Part shown: one piece after another, positions 20,839 to 32,579 of the stretch
Layout of the letters: each line of letters begins with the position of its first letter
Position numbering within the stretch: position 1 is the first letter of the stretch
From: Chrysogorgia sp. JL179-B06
Lineage: Eukaryota; Cnidaria; Anthozoa; Scleralcyonacea; Chrysogorgiidae
DNA length: 64,000 nt
Assembly: GCA_035772405.1 (NCBI GenBank)
Contig: JAYKKM010000375.1
Span: forward strand, 2,322,501-2,386,500
Direction of reading: 5' to 3'
Notes under the pieces: generated by a model
The model's database searches: none
The model's input: only the letters and a program-made list of their open reading frames with translations
Told to the model about the DNA's origin: nothing
Translations under genes and position numbers: made by a program

Positions 20839-22530
20839 TTAAAGCTTACTAGTCATGATTCTCTTTGTTTCACATAAAATAATTATTTTGTTTGAAGGAC
20901 GTCGTCGTCGTAGATGAGCGCGTTGTAAAATATATATTAATCGGCGGATAGATAATGATTTGATTAACATTTACTAGATATCGAGAAGGCCAAGTTTTTC
21001 GCTAAAAACAATTATGCTTAGGGTAAAAAAATACCTGGGTTTCCTATTTCATGCTGAAAAAATTAGGAAGGGTAGGTCGATTTTTCTTCTTTTTTTTCAA
21101 ATATTGCATGGACGAACAATAGGAATTTACCAAACCACGCTAATCTTGAGGACGCTGCCTGGATCGGCAGCCATGATCACCCCACCCCGACCATAAATAA
21201 TGACCGATCCCTAATCTTCCCTCGGCTTTCGGTACATTTAATCACTAATCAACCTCATATAGTCATATTGCTATTACTTATAATTGGCGACCATCTTGAA
21301 ACCTAAAAAATTATCGTCCCACGACTCGGACCTAGTACCTCACGGTAACCACAGCTAAATTGGCGATCGTGAGATTCGTGCATGCGTATATTAGTAAATT
21401 ACTATCCCACATGCTTAGTTCTCTCACTAGTTTATAAGTTTAGCACGCCAAGTAGGGGAGTGGATGAGTGGGATGGCTGGGGGTTTGGGATGGGGAGAAT
21501 TTTACCAGGGACTTTGGGTTAGGATCTTTGTTGTGTTTTTTAGATCAACCATTATCCTTAATTCAGAGCGATTTGTAAATTAAGGATAATAATTAATTTA
21601 AGGAAGAGACCGGGTTGCACATCTAGCCACGACCATTGAACTCTAAATTATATATAAAGACTGGATCGATCAACTATTGTTCAGAAAATGAAGCCGGAAG
21701 TCCGCCATTGCTAAGGGACCAACTGAGGATCCTATGAGGTTTTTTGTTGGATTATGTGCTCTTTCAACAAAATAAAATAATTTTACTATAAAGAGGACCA
21801 GAAGACATTTTTCAAATTACTGGGTAAAACGATTCATGGCCTACCTACAGATTTACTGCGACTTTGGTCCCTTAGCAATGGCCGCCGTTGGCTCTAATTA
21901 TCCATGTGAGAGAAGCCTGATATGAGACGTCAAATTAGGTTCAAGATATTATGCATTTAATGTTAATAAAGAAACTATATTGGCCAGACACTAAACCTAT
22001 TTCGCGAGCGTCACAGTTTGATTTGCTTGCAAATTCGGAGCTTCTAATGATCTCGTCAATTTACATTATTCAAATATGCAAGCTTCAAAATCAGCTCATC
22101 AGATACAATAAAAAGCTCAATCCAGTTCTATTTTTGAGATCAGTGGGAAGAGCACATACATTGCCCTCGTACCAGCCTCTACGTTAATTGGATTGTAACC
22201 GACCCCAAAACAACAAAGGTCCTAACCCTCCCACAAAGCTATAGAATATATTCTTTTAAAGATAAATGATCTATTTACAACATACATACAGCTTATCCTG
22301 ATAGCTAACTTAGTTCTCTTTGAAAGTGGATAATCGAACATGCCTAAAAATATAATTTTCGTATTACGTATGCCATTTCCGGCACCGTCTTCGTGTACTG
22401 GACACACAATGGATATATACTACGTCATAGACACATCAAGGTTATTTTCTCGGGATTCAGAAGCTAAGCTTTACAAGAACAAAAACCCTAACCATAATCC
22501 AAATAAAAACTCTAGTCCTAACCCTGAAAT
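20839..22530. repeat. Segmental duplication copy A, left part
   Basis: Starts 'ttaaagcttact' and matches 28058-29844 almost base for base with small indels. No protein family recognised. The right part of copy A resumes at 26488 after the inserted BEL/Pao element. Confidence 0.9.
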
Positions 22531-22535
22531 AAAGG
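22531..22535. other. Target site duplication of BEL/Pao element 2 (left)
   Basis: 'aaagg', repeated at 26483-26487. Copy B of the segmental duplication has one 'aaagg' at the same point (about 29837-29845), which is the empty site. Confidence 0.9.
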
Positions 22536-22742
22536 TGTTGTAGCTGGTCATTAATTTATGCGGACTCTTCTATTGTTATACTGTTTTGTTGTCATGCCTT
22601 GTCAATTTCATATTGATGTAAAACTCTGCGAGAGTCAGATTTACTGGTTGAATAAAACTATAAATGAAGTTGTTTTGTTTTGTTTTGTTCATTATGGAAA
22701 ACCGGTGGTATAATCTTAATAATGTAGCCGTCGAAGATAACA
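22536..22742 (+). repeat. BEL/Pao 5' LTR
   Basis: Begins tgttgtag and ends gataaca. Its last 62 bp are repeated at 26421-26482 with one clear difference (ggtggt against ggcggt). Confidence 0.85.
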
Positions 22743-22744
22743 AT

Positions 22745-22766
22745 TGGTCCTAATTCGAGCCGGATT
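22745..22766 (+). promoter_or_regulatory. BEL/Pao primer binding site, tRNA-Tyr-like
   Basis: After the LTR comes 'tggtcctaattcgagccgg'. This resembles the complement of a tRNA-Tyr 3' end, with about three extra bases after tggtcct. Assignment tentative. Confidence 0.45.
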
Positions 22767-22793
22767 GGAAAAGTTTAAAGAAACCTTTCGAAG

Positions 22794-24185
22794 ATGTCTG
22801 ATCACTCTGATGGCGAACAGAATCTTGTTGACACTGATGGTTTTGGAGTTGTAACGTTACCATCAGCTATGGAGGCCGCCGAAATTGCTAGATTAAAGAA
22901 CAAGCGGTCTGTTGTGAAGAAAAGAATCACAACTACGCTGCAGAAGTTAACAAAAACGCTTGAAACAGAGTCGACACAACATGGCACTAAAGCAATGATA
23001 GTGGGCTACGTAAAGAACGTTATGGATTACCTCGCGGAAGCTGAAACTCTCAACGAGCAACTCTTTACCTTGGTTCCTGAGAATGAACAGGAGACCGTCC
23101 TCAATTGGTACGAGGAACAATTGGAGAGAGTTCACGACGCTAAATTAGTGGCAGAAGTCTGTCTTGAACAGCGACAAGAAGGAAACACTTCTGTAATTGG
23201 ATCTCGCTCGGGGAGATCAGTAAATTCATCCTTGTCATATTCGTCGTCGTCGGGGTTTGCAGCGATTTAAGCCCGTGCCAAAGCAACAGCGGCACAAATA
23301 AAAGCGAAACAGCTGAGAGAAGAGGAACAGCGTAGAAAGGAGGAGTTCGAAAGGCATTTGGATTTTAAAAGAAAGGTTGAAAAAGCCCAAGAAGAAGCTG
23401 AACGTGCTCGCATCGAAGCTGAAGAGAGAAGGAAAACTGGGGAAGCCAAAAATGAAGCCATGCGTCTTGCAGTCGAAGCTGAAATCCTAGAGAACATTAT
23501 AAATAATCCTGAAAACCTTGTTAATAGAATGGGCGACTTTGATCGAGTGCCTTTATTAGCCATGGATAATCAACAAATCCCTTCACAGCCACTGTTTCCT
23601 AATGTGCATAACCCATCTCTTGTTGAGAACATTTTGCCAGAACAGCCAAACAGTGTGATTCCAACAACATCACCACAACAAGTGGTATCGATTGAGTCCA
23701 AGGAAGATCCTCACATTTTGTCTAGTCGTAAAGTTGGATCATGGATTAACGAATTACAGGATGGTGTACAAAACCAGGCTGTACAAAGTCTTGGAGCAAC
23801 AATCAGATTACCCAACCAATCACTTCCAAAGTTGAGGCTAAGTTTATTTGATGGGGACCCACTTCGCTGGTCTGATTGGGCATCAATGTTCAAATCAATT
23901 GTGCATGACACCAATGTTTCAGCCAATGCGAAGATGCAGCATCTCCAAAATTCTGTGACAGGAACTGCAAAAGTTGCCATAGAGGGGTATGGATATGGTG
24001 GAGAGTCTTATTGTCAAGCCTTGAAGGAATTAGAATCAAGATTTGGAAAGCCATCCTTTGTTGTCAAAGCCACACTTGGCAAATTGAGGAAAGCAAACCG
24101 ATTGCAAGATGACAAGCTTCATGAAGTTAGGAACATTTCTGACATTGTTACAACAACAGTTTGGATACTGAAGAGATTTGGATAA
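22794..24185 (+). pseudogene. BEL/Pao gag (DUF1759 type) with an internal stop
   Basis: One frame from ATG 22794 with a single TAA at 23268-23270, then open to 24185. The N-terminal part is charged and helical. The middle (about 23280-23480) is a strong coiled-coil stretch rich in Glu, Lys and Arg. The Pao gag signature 'LPKLRLSLFDGDPLRWSDW' is at about 23825-23880. The frame is lost at 24185 and continues at 24178 in another phase. The stop could be a read-through site but is more simply a mutation, given the other lesions. Confidence 0.85.
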
Positions 24186-24564
24186 TGATCTTGCTGCTCA
24201 AGCCAACATGAATCTTGCTGAAAGCAAATTGTCAAATGAGCTCAAACCAAAGTGGAAAGAACATCTGAAACGTAACAATCTACAGAGCCCTACCCTTGTT
24301 GACTTTTCCCACTGGTTGAAAGATCAAGCCGCCATCTACGATGATTGTAACATGACCAAGAAGCCACCTGGTAAACCTCCACATAATTTCAACAGATTTG
24401 GAAAGAACAGATCCAATGATTCAAGCCACAACACCATTCCTGACAACCACACTCTGAACGGATCCATATCAGGGAACTCAGGAACTGATCTTTGTGCCAT
24501 GGGTGATAATCAGCAGCATAAACTCTGGGACTGCCCTAAGTTCATAGCCATGCATGAACGTTGA
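24178..24564 (+). pseudogene. BEL/Pao gag C-terminus
   Basis: Continues the gag in a shifted frame: 'LSNELKPKWKEHLKRNN', 'SHWLKDQAAIYDD', a low-complexity linker, then 'HKLWDCPKFIAM', part of the zinc-knuckle region. The first knuckle Cys pair is damaged. The frame shifts again at about 24555. Confidence 0.8.
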
Positions 24565-24925
24565 TGATCGCCTCATAGAAGTAAAAAAGCTTGGATTGTG
24601 TTTCTCATGCTTTGGTAGACGACACTGGTTAAATCAATGTCGCTCAAAAAAGAAATGTGGAGTGAATAGTTGCTCCAAGTTGCATCATGCTTTGTTACAC
24701 AGTGTTTTACCTGCTGCTCCTACTGTTGGTCGTGACCCAGTAGACGAACACTCCAACTCATCCTACATGAATTGCAACACCCCAGTTCTTCTGCAAGTGG
24801 TTCCCATATCTGTATATGGACCCAAGGGGCACATCAACACTTATGGAATGTTAGACACTGGTAGTACATGCACCTTGGTGATGCCAAAGATCGCTAACCA
24901 GGTTGGGTTGGATGGTCCGAGATAA
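24554..24925 (+). pseudogene. BEL/Pao zinc knuckle and protease (DUF1758)
   Basis: 'LGLCFSCFGRRHWLNQC' is a CX2C...H...C knuckle and 'CSKLHHALLH' follows. The aspartic protease motif is 'YGMLDTGSTCTLV' near 24842-24880. The frame stops at 24925, just after the protease core. Confidence 0.85.
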
Positions 24926-24961
24926 AATCTCACTCTTAATGGCATTCAAGAATCATCAGTC

Positions 24962-26467
24962 TTGTCTTCGAAGCGGGTAACTATGCAAGTCAGTGCATTA
25001 AACCATGGTAATTCGCGTTACAATATTGACGGTGCAGTGGTGGTGGATCGTTTGAACATCCCGAGAAGAAAGGTTAACTTACCCGAAATGAAATGGCCAC
25101 ACCTATCAGACTTGGAATTACCAGTAGTAGATGGGTCCCAAGTCACGGTACTCATTGGAAGTGATGCTGCAGAGATTATTATTCCAATCGAAACAAGGAT
25201 TGGTCCAAGGGGATCGCCTGTCGCTATTCGTACGAAGCTCGGTTGGACTGTAACTGGTCGCTTGCCTGGTTATGCCCAAGACTGCGAAACTGTCTGCTTT
25301 ACTCGGATTTCTTCACCTATCGAAGACCTACATGAGAGAGTTAAATCCTGGTGGCGCACAGAGAATTTTGGCTGTAAGTATGATAACGACACCAAACGAT
25401 CCATGGAAGATGAAAAAGTATTGGAATTTCTTGATGAGACAACCTGTAAAGTCAATGGTCATTATGAAGTTGGATTGCTGTGGAAAGACCAAAGTGTTGC
25501 TCTTCCTAATAACCGCAACGTCGCTGAACACCGCCTTAACCTGCTCGAGAAAAGGCTCCGCCGTGATCCAAAGTTAGCAGCCGCCTATGAGAAAACCATC
25601 CAAAACGACGTTGAAAAGGGGTATATCAAGAAGCTTTCTCGTGCGGAAGTTGCCAATCCAGTGAGTCAACAGTGGTTCCTCCCACATCACCCAGTCACCA
25701 ATCCTCACAAGCCTGGAAAGGTGCGGCGAGTATGTGACGCAGCTGCTAGATTTCGTGGTTCGTCATTAAACGATCATCTTGTCACCGGTCCGGATCTACT
25801 CAACTCGTTGGTGGGAATATGCATGCGATTCCGTGAAGAAAAGATTGCATTGGCAGCAGACATTGAGGCCATGTTCAATCAGATAGCTGTTCCCCAAGAC
25901 GACCAAGCAGTTCTTCGTTTCTTGTGGCTTGAACTACCAGATTCCAAGAGAGTAGTTTATCAATATTCCTGTCACATCTTTGGAGCAAAGTGCGCGCCAA
26001 CTTGTGCTAACTACGCCCTCATCAGAAATGCAAGAGATAATAAAGTGGAATTTCCCGACGCAGCTGCCGTGGTCGAACGGAACTTTTACATGGACGATTT
26101 TTTCAAATCTGTCAAGTCCGTAAGAAAGGCACTTGAACTGCACAGCCAGTCAGTCAAGCTGATAGAATTGGGACATTTTCATCTGACAAAGTGGCTTTAC
26201 AATGCAAAAGAAGTGATTGAGCAAATTCCTGAAGCAGAAAGAGCCCCCTCCATTAAAGTAGTGGATGATGAAATTATTATGCCAGTTGAGCGAGCACTTG
26301 GGATCGTTTGGAATACGAAGTCAGACTGCCTCGTTTACAGCGTGCAGAGGAGACCATTGACCGACACCCGCCGCAAGATCCTTAGTGTAATCGCCTCATT
26401 GTTTGATCCACTCGGATTCTTGTTTTGTTCATTATGGAAAACCGGCGGTATAATCTTAATAATGTAG
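24962..26467 (+). CDS. BEL/Pao reverse transcriptase (truncated pol)
   Basis: 501 codons, with no ATG needed since it is internal to pol. Protease/RT linker ('RTKLGWTVTGRLPGY'), then RT with 'KVRRVCDAAARFRGSSLND', 'ALAADIEAMFNQIAV' and the catalytic 'FYMDDFF' at about 26085-26105. It ends in the conserved 'LSVIASLFDPLGF', which normally leads into RNase H. The last 15 codons are read from LTR sequence, so RNase H and integrase are deleted. Confidence 0.9.
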   Translation: MSSKRVTMQVSALNHGNSRYNIDGAVVVDRLNIPRRKVNLPEMKWPHLSDLELPVVDGSQVTVLIGSDAAEIIIPIETRIGPRGSPVAIRTKLGWTVTGRLPGYAQDCETVCFTRISSPIEDLHERVKSWWRTENFGCKYDNDTKRSMEDEKVLEFLDETTCKVNGHYEVGLLWKDQSVALPNNRNVAEHRLNLLEKRLRRDPKLAAAYEKTIQNDVEKGYIKKLSRAEVANPVSQQWFLPHHPVTNPHKPGKVRRVCDAAARFRGSSLNDHLVTGPDLLNSLVGICMRFREEKIALAADIEAMFNQIAVPQDDQAVLRFLWLELPDSKRVVYQYSCHIFGAKCAPTCANYALIRNARDNKVEFPDAAAVVERNFYMDDFFKSVKSVRKALELHSQSVKLIELGHFHLTKWLYNAKEVIEQIPEAERAPSIKVVDDEIIMPVERALGIVWNTKSDCLVYSVQRRPLTDTRRKILSVIASLFDPLGFLFCSLWKTGGIILIM

Positions 26468-26482
26468 CCGTCGAAGATAACA
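26421..26482 (+). repeat. BEL/Pao 3' LTR remnant
   Basis: 62 bp matching the end of the 5' LTR (22681-22742), followed by the 'aaagg' TSD. Confidence 0.9.
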
Positions 26483-26487
26483 AAAGG

Positions 26488-27808
26488 AATACTAATCCTA
26501 ATTTTAAACTAAAGATTGCAATTATTTAATATTCGGTGTCCGGTACACGAAGTAAGAGCCAACTTTCGGCTGTCTTCGACGAACGTTTTCTTGAGAAATA
26601 ATCAACTCCCAAAGCTACAAAATATATTAAAACAAAGGTAAATTATCTGTTTACAATATGCGTACAGCTTATCCGGCTGGCGAACGTAGTTTTCTTGAAA
26701 AGAGCGGATAATCGAACATATCGTAACGTGTTATACGCATCCAGTGGCTGGTACGAGGGCAATGTATTTGCTCGTCAGGGCAATAGCGCTCCGTCGAGAT
26801 GACGTCAGCATGACGTTTGTTCGCTTTTACCCATAATTCTTGCGGCCATAACAAAAGAAAATAGCTCATTTGCAATCATTTGTGAGCCAAATTTGGTTTG
26901 TCTGTCCGCATTTTGAGCTATTAATAGCAGCCAGACTCTGCGCTATTATAGACCTCTTTCATAATGGCATCCAAATTAAATATTCTTTTATATTCATTTA
27001 AATTAGCCTTTCTGACCTTGTTCGTGTGTCTGTAATTCCAAAGAATTTTCGCTTTGTAACGAGGCCTGAAAGGATAATTTGCATGCATGTAAAAAAATAT
27101 TTAGACTGGGCGCCATTATGAAAGAGGTCTATATGCTCGTTAGGGCAACGTTTTGCTCCGTCCGATATGACCTTATATGGAATACGTACTATAAGTCCAT
27201 ATGCATTTTGTTGGGACCATGTTTTACTATAGGCGACAGAGACTATCTGTAATCAGTTTTCCAAGGTGTTCCCATAATATAGAACACAAACTACGGCTCC
27301 ATATAAACATAGCTAACTATCATACGAAGCCGGGATTAGCGCGTGGCGGCCATATTGGAGTGACCACTGCTTCATTGCTAAATTACGGGAAAACTGATTC
27401 ATTTTAGCATGTTTAAAGATGAGAGACAGATAGTCTCTGTTGCCTACAGTAAGACTATATAGCGTGGTCCGTTCATGATGGCCGCCGCGAAATATTCCAC
27501 GGCTTCATTTTTTCGCAGCATCCAAACAATATATTGCTCGATCCAGTCTTTATTTAGAGATCAGTGGCCACGACCAAAAACAAAGCTGGGGCTTAATGTG
27601 TATGCATATTACTTGCACTATGCATATATAATAAATCTCCCGAGCGAGCTTTATTGTTAGGAAGACACTTATAGTTATTAGCATATTTCATTTTGTTGGA
27701 CGCGGAGACTAACAAAGATTTAGAGTCGTTCACTGAACGGATTTGAGTATTTGCATTGAAAATACTTGTCTCTCTACACAGATATTTAAGGCTGTTATAG
27801 CAGCACTT
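26488..27808. repeat. Segmental duplication copy A, right part
   Basis: Matches 29845-31914 apart from the 828 bp element there. It contains a palindromic MITE at about 27226-27456 ('aggcgacagagactatctgt' inverted at the right end) and a 'ttatatggaatacgtacta' end related to the elements at 43010 and 53519. Confidence 0.85.
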
Positions 27809-28057
27809 AAGCCTGGTTTCCATTTGGTCGTTAGCGGTCTTTCGCGGTCGTTGGGAGTCGCTACCAACGTCTCGAAAGACTGCATGCGACATGCAGCGAC
27901 TGCTAGCGACCTGGTCGCTGGGATAGAACGAATTATATCCCAGCGACCGCGAACGACTGCAAACGACCCAATAATTCCCGAAATGCAACCTGTTTTATTT
28001 TCAAAATGGCGGTCGAGGAAACTCATGTGCAACGCGAAGAAGAGATATATAGGCACT
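27809..28057. other. Spacer between duplication copies, MITE-like
   Basis: Starts 'gcctggtttccatttggtcg' and contains inverted pieces of 'ggtcgctgggat' / 'atcccagcgacc'. No gene. It is probably a palindromic element lying between the two copies. Confidence 0.4.
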
Positions 28058-30658
28058 TTAAAGCTTACTCATGATGCTCTTTGCTTTACATAAAATAATT
28101 ATTTTGTTTGAAGGACGTCGTCGTCGTAAATGAGCGCGTTGTAAAATATATATTAATCGGCGGATAGATAATGATTTGATTAACATTTACTAGATATCGA
28201 GAAGGCCAAGTTTTTCGCTAAAAACAATTATGCTTAGGGTAAAAAAAATACCTGGGTTTCCTATTTCATGCTGAAAAAAATTAGGAAGGGTATAGGTCGA
28301 TTTTTCTTCTTTTTTTCAAACATTGCAGGGACGAACAATAGGAATTTACCAAACCACGCTAATCTTGAGGACGCTGCCTGTATCGGCAGCCATGATCACC
28401 CCACCCCGACCATAAATAATGACCGATCCCTAATCTTCCCTCGGCTTTCGGTACATTTGATCACTAATCAACCTCATATTGCTATTACTTATAACTGGCG
28501 ACCATCTTGAAACCTAAAAAAATCGTCCCGAACACGACTCGGACCTAGTACCTCACGGTAACCACAGCTACGAGTATCACGTTGCAACACAATCTCTTCC
28601 TTTAATTAAATTAACCATTATCCTTAACTCTCAAATCGCTCTAAATTAAGGATAATGGTTAATTTAGTGGCGATCGTGAGATTCGTGCACGCGTATATTA
28701 GTCAATTACTATCCCACATGCTTAGTATCTCTCACTAGTTTATAAGTTTAGCACGCCAAGTAGGGGAGTACGTGGATGAGTGGGATGGCTGGGGGTTTGG
28801 GATGGGAGAATTTTACCGGGGTTGAGTTCTAACATTAGATTAACCATTATCCTTAATTTGTAAATTAAGGATGATAGTTAATTTAAGGAAGAGACCGGGT
28901 TGCACATCTAGCCACGACCACTGAACTCTAAATTATATATAAAGATTGGATCGATCAACTATTGTTCAGAAAATGAAGCCGGAAGTCCGCCATTACTAAG
29001 GGACCAACTGAGGATCCTATGAGGTTTTTCGTTGGATTATGTGCTCTTTTAATTCAACAAAATAAAATAATTTTACTATAAAGAGGATCAGAAGACATTT
29101 TTCAAATTACTGGGTAAAACGATTCATGGCCTACCTACAGATTTACTGCGACTTTGGTCCCTTAGCAATGGCCGCCGTTGGCTCTAATTATCCATGTGAG
29201 AGAAGCCTAATATGAGACGTCAAATTAGGTTCAAGATATTATGCATTTAATGTTAACAAAGAAACTATATTGGCCAGACACTAAAACCTATTTCGCGAGC
29301 GTCACAGTTTGATTTGCTTGCAAATTCGGAGCTTCTAATGATCTCTCGTCAATTTACATTATTCAAATATGCAAGCTTCAAAATCAGCTCATCAGATACA
29401 ATAGAAAGCTCAATCCAGTTCTATTTTTGAGATCAGTGGGAAGAGCACATACATTGCCCTCGTACCAGCCTCCACGTTAATTGGATTGTAACCGACCCCA
29501 AAACAACAAAGGTCCTAACCCTCCCACAAAGCTATAGAATATATTCTTTTAAAGATAAATGATCTATTTACAACATACATACAGCTTATCCTGATAGCTA
29601 ACTTAGTTCTCTTTGAAAGCGGATAATCGAACATGCCCAAAAATATAATTTTCGTATTACGGATGCCATCTTGTAAACGAACTTTCGGGCACCGTCTTCG
29701 TGTACTGGACACACAATGGACACAGACTACGTCATAGACACATCAAGGTTGTTTTCTCGGGATTCAGAAGCTAAGCTTTACAAGAACAAAAACCCTAACC
29801 ATAATCCAAATAAAAACTCTTGTCCTAACCCTGAAATAAAGGAATACTAACCCTAATTTTAAACTAAAGATTGCAATTATGTAATATTCGGTGTCCGGTA
29901 CACGAAGTACGAGCCAACTTTCGGCTGTCTTCGATGAACGTTTTCTTGAGAAATAATCAACTCCCAAAGCTACAATATATATTAAAACAAAGGTAAACTA
30001 TCTATTTATAATATGCGTACAGCTTATCAGGCTAGCGAATGTAGTTTTCTTAAAAAGAGCGGATAATCGAACATATTGTAACGTGTTAACTATCCGCATC
30101 CAATGGGCTGGTATATACGAAGGCAATGTATTTTCTCGTCAGGGCAATAGCGCTCCGTCGAGATGACGTCAGCATCGATGTTTGTCCGCTTTACCCATAA
30201 TTATTGCGGCCATAACAAAAGAAAATAGCTCATTTGCAACATTTGTGAGTCAAATTTGGTTTGTTTGTCCGCTTTTTGAGCTATTAATAGCAGCCAGACT
30301 CTACGCTATTATAGACCTCTTGTCCTCTTTCATAATGGGATCCAAATTAAATATTCTTTTATATTCATTTAAATTAGCCTTTCTGACCTCGTTCTTGTGT
30401 CTGTAATTCCAAAGAATCTTCGCTTTGTAACGAGACCAGAAAGGCTAATTTGCATGCATGTAAAAAATATTTAGACTGGGCGCCATTATGAAAGAGGTCT
30501 ATATGCTCGTTAGGGCAACGTTTTACTAATCCCAGTCCCGTTCGATATGACCTTATATGGAATACGTACTATAAGTCCATATGCATTTTGTTGGGACCAT
30601 GTTTAATTACTATAGGCTACAGAGACTATCTGTAATCAGTTGTCCAAGGTCTTTTCCC

Positions 30659-31486
30659 CGTGGTCCCAAGGTTCCCGCATATCTTGTTTGGTACGGTGAC
30701 AGCGTTCATCGTGAAATTCAAAATATGTAAATATTTAGGAAAAGAGCGTTCATGCAGAAGAAATTATACATGGCAAACTCTCAATCCTGGACCAGTAAAT
30801 TCGATTTTGTGATCGATAGTCACAACGTACTATATGTAGATACTTTCCGAAAGGCAAACGACGTTATTCGGGATTTCAAAATATCAATCGCAACAACGTA
30901 TGCTGCGAGGTTTCAAAATATATTTGTCGACCGACAAAATATATTTGTCGACTGAAACTATTATATGCGCATTGCATATATGGACCACCGTAATATACTG
31001 TGTAACCATATATAAATGTAGTTAAGTATTTCTGCATTTGCCATAGAACATTCGTAAAGTCACTTACTATAGTCATAGATGCTTTTAAAAAAGTGATAAA
31101 ACGTGCTGTGCTGCGTAGGCAGTGTATAGAAATACAAATCAAAATGTATAAAAAGGTTGGTGTACTGCCGAAATAGCGTGTAAGTTGTCTAACGTTTCGA
31201 GCGAAGGCCCTTCGTCAGAGAATGAAACATAAAGTGAAATAATCACTCAGTTATTATTTCACTTTACGTTTCACTCTCTGATGAAGGGCCGCTCGAAACG
31301 TTAGACAACTTACACACTATTTCATAGACTTGCTCCAAATCTGCCTCTTGCTTGTTTCGGGTTTGTTTGAATTAGTATTTTTCAAAGAACTTGCCATATA
31401 GGTCGCCTTGTTCGCTTTTTAGATAGAAATATTATGAAAGAACACGAGGGTCGCGAAATAAAGTGTGCGGGAACCTTGGGACCACG
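30659..31486. mobile_element. 828 bp TIR element in copy B
   Basis: Perfect 21 bp terminal inverted repeats: 'cgtggtcccaaggttcccgc' at 30659 and its complement ending at 31486. It is absent from copy A at the matching place, so it is a later insertion. Inside it lies a hammerhead-like palindrome at 31155-31325. No transposase is encoded; the superfamily is not identified. Confidence 0.85.
31155..31325. repeat. Palindrome with two hammerhead-like cores
   Basis: The left arm (31160-31219) and right arm (31270-31325) are inverted copies, each holding a CTGAYGA / short stem / GAAACGTT core, on minus (31191-31219) and plus (31278-31305). Three base pairs flank the core (TCT with AGA). The last core bases are GTTAGA rather than a stem III with GTC, so cleavage is doubtful. 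Confidence 0.55.
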
Positions 31487-31929
31487 AGGAATTTCACTCC
31501 GCTTCACCCAACATTCTATGAGAGCTGGGATGGTAACGACCGTTTACGAAAGGGAAAATTGCATCGTCAAAAGTAAAACTATATAGCGTCCCCGCGGATT
31601 CATTTTTTCGCAGCATCCAAACAATATATTGCTCGATCCAGTCTTTATTTCGAGATCAGTGGCCACGACCGTAAAGCTGGGGGCTTAATTTATATGCATA
31701 TAGCTTTCACTATGCATATAATAAATCTCCCAGCCCTGATTATTGAATGAGGTTTATTGTTCGGAAGACACTTATAATTATTAGCATATTTCATTTTGTT
31801 GGACGCAGAGACTAACGAAGATTTAGAGTCGTTCGCTGAACGGATTTGAGTATTTGCATTGAAAATATACTTGTCTCTGCACACAGATATTTAAGGCTGT
31901 TTTAGCAGTACTTACTAAACTCTGAAACG

Positions 31930-32043
31930 ATGAGTTTAGCGGAATTCTCACCGACCGAGTTACCATTTCTTGAGCGCGTAGAATCGGAATATTTCGAAGA
32001 AGAAACAGACTTTGGCTATCATTCTCTGGGCAAGAACATCAAG
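31930..32043 (+). CDS. Possible first coding exon, unknown gene
   Basis: The ATG at 31930 opens 38 codons ('MSLAEFSPTELPFLERVESE', then acidic and aromatic residues, ending KNIK), directly followed by 'gtaaca', a plausible donor. It starts just after the end of duplication copy B. Composition looks more coding than its surroundings. No partner exon was found downstream and the family is not recognised. Confidence 0.3.
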
Positions 32044-32232
32044 GTAACATGTACTATTTATTATAAGAGTTGCTTTTTTGTTGGGAATCTTGTTGGTGGA
32101 TACTTGTGTATTGTATGTTTTGCAGTGGAGAACTGTGTCGGTTGCTTGGAGAGTTGCTTTTTTTTGTTCGGGATCTTGTTGGTTACATGGACGATCGCGT
32201 CAAACTCAAGTCCTCAAAAATGTTTCGGCTGA

Positions 32233-32301
32233 GTCCCGTACAGGAATCGAACCTGTTACCTGATTGCCGGTGAGATGCTCTAACCATTGAGCGAACGAGA
32301 C
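32233..32301 (-). repeat. tRNA-derived SINE head, inverted pair with 32503-32575
   Basis: The minus strand folds as a partial tRNA, with acceptor 'gtctcgt' pairing with 'acgggac', D arm 'gctcaatggttagagc' and T arm 'caggttcgattcctg'. The anticodon arm does not form a standard 5 bp stem with a 7-base loop, so it is SINE rather than tRNA. A degraded copy in plus orientation lies at 32503-32575. The arrangement matches 3274-3560. Confidence 0.6.
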
Positions 32302-32579
32302 TCAGATGGAGAGCGAAGGTTACAATGATGTAAGGTTCCATCCTGTCACGGCCGGACCGTCAGAAACATTTTTTGATTACAATGATTACAGTAATGTATA
32401 TATAACACTAAGCATAGCAATATATGTTGACTGCCGCATAGACATGAATCTAACCAATGACATCAGTGATCATTGCCGTAACTTTGCTATCGGATCCATT
32501 TGAGTCTCGGTAGTTCAAAGCTTGTTAGAGCGTCTCACAGGCAATATAAGAACGTTACATGTTCTAGTCTGTCCGGAAC

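Larger units (their letters stand above)
22536..26482 (+). mobile_element. BEL/Pao LTR retrotransposon 2, internally deleted
   Basis: Plus strand, 3,947 bp, with a 5' LTR of 207 bp, PBS, gag, protease and RT. The sequence then jumps from the RT (ending 'SVIASLFDPLGF') straight into the last 62 bp of the 3' LTR. RNase H, integrase and most of the 3' LTR are absent. The TSD is intact on both sides, so the deletion came after, or during, insertion. The junction lies at a 'tgttttgtt' repeat that is also in the LTR. Confidence 0.9.
28058..31914. repeat. Segmental duplication copy B
   Basis: Same order as copy A but without the BEL/Pao element. It carries its own insert at 30659-31486. Small hairpins 'aaccattatccttaa' / 'ttaaggataatggtt' at about 28613-28660 and 28852-28882 differ between copies. 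No coding potential recognised. Confidence 0.9.

Noticed and set aside
27970..28070. ATG ORF 'MAVEETHVQREEEIYRHFK' between duplication copies
   Set aside because: Short, runs into the duplication boundary, and no partner or family is seen; it could be a transposon gene start but cannot be supported.
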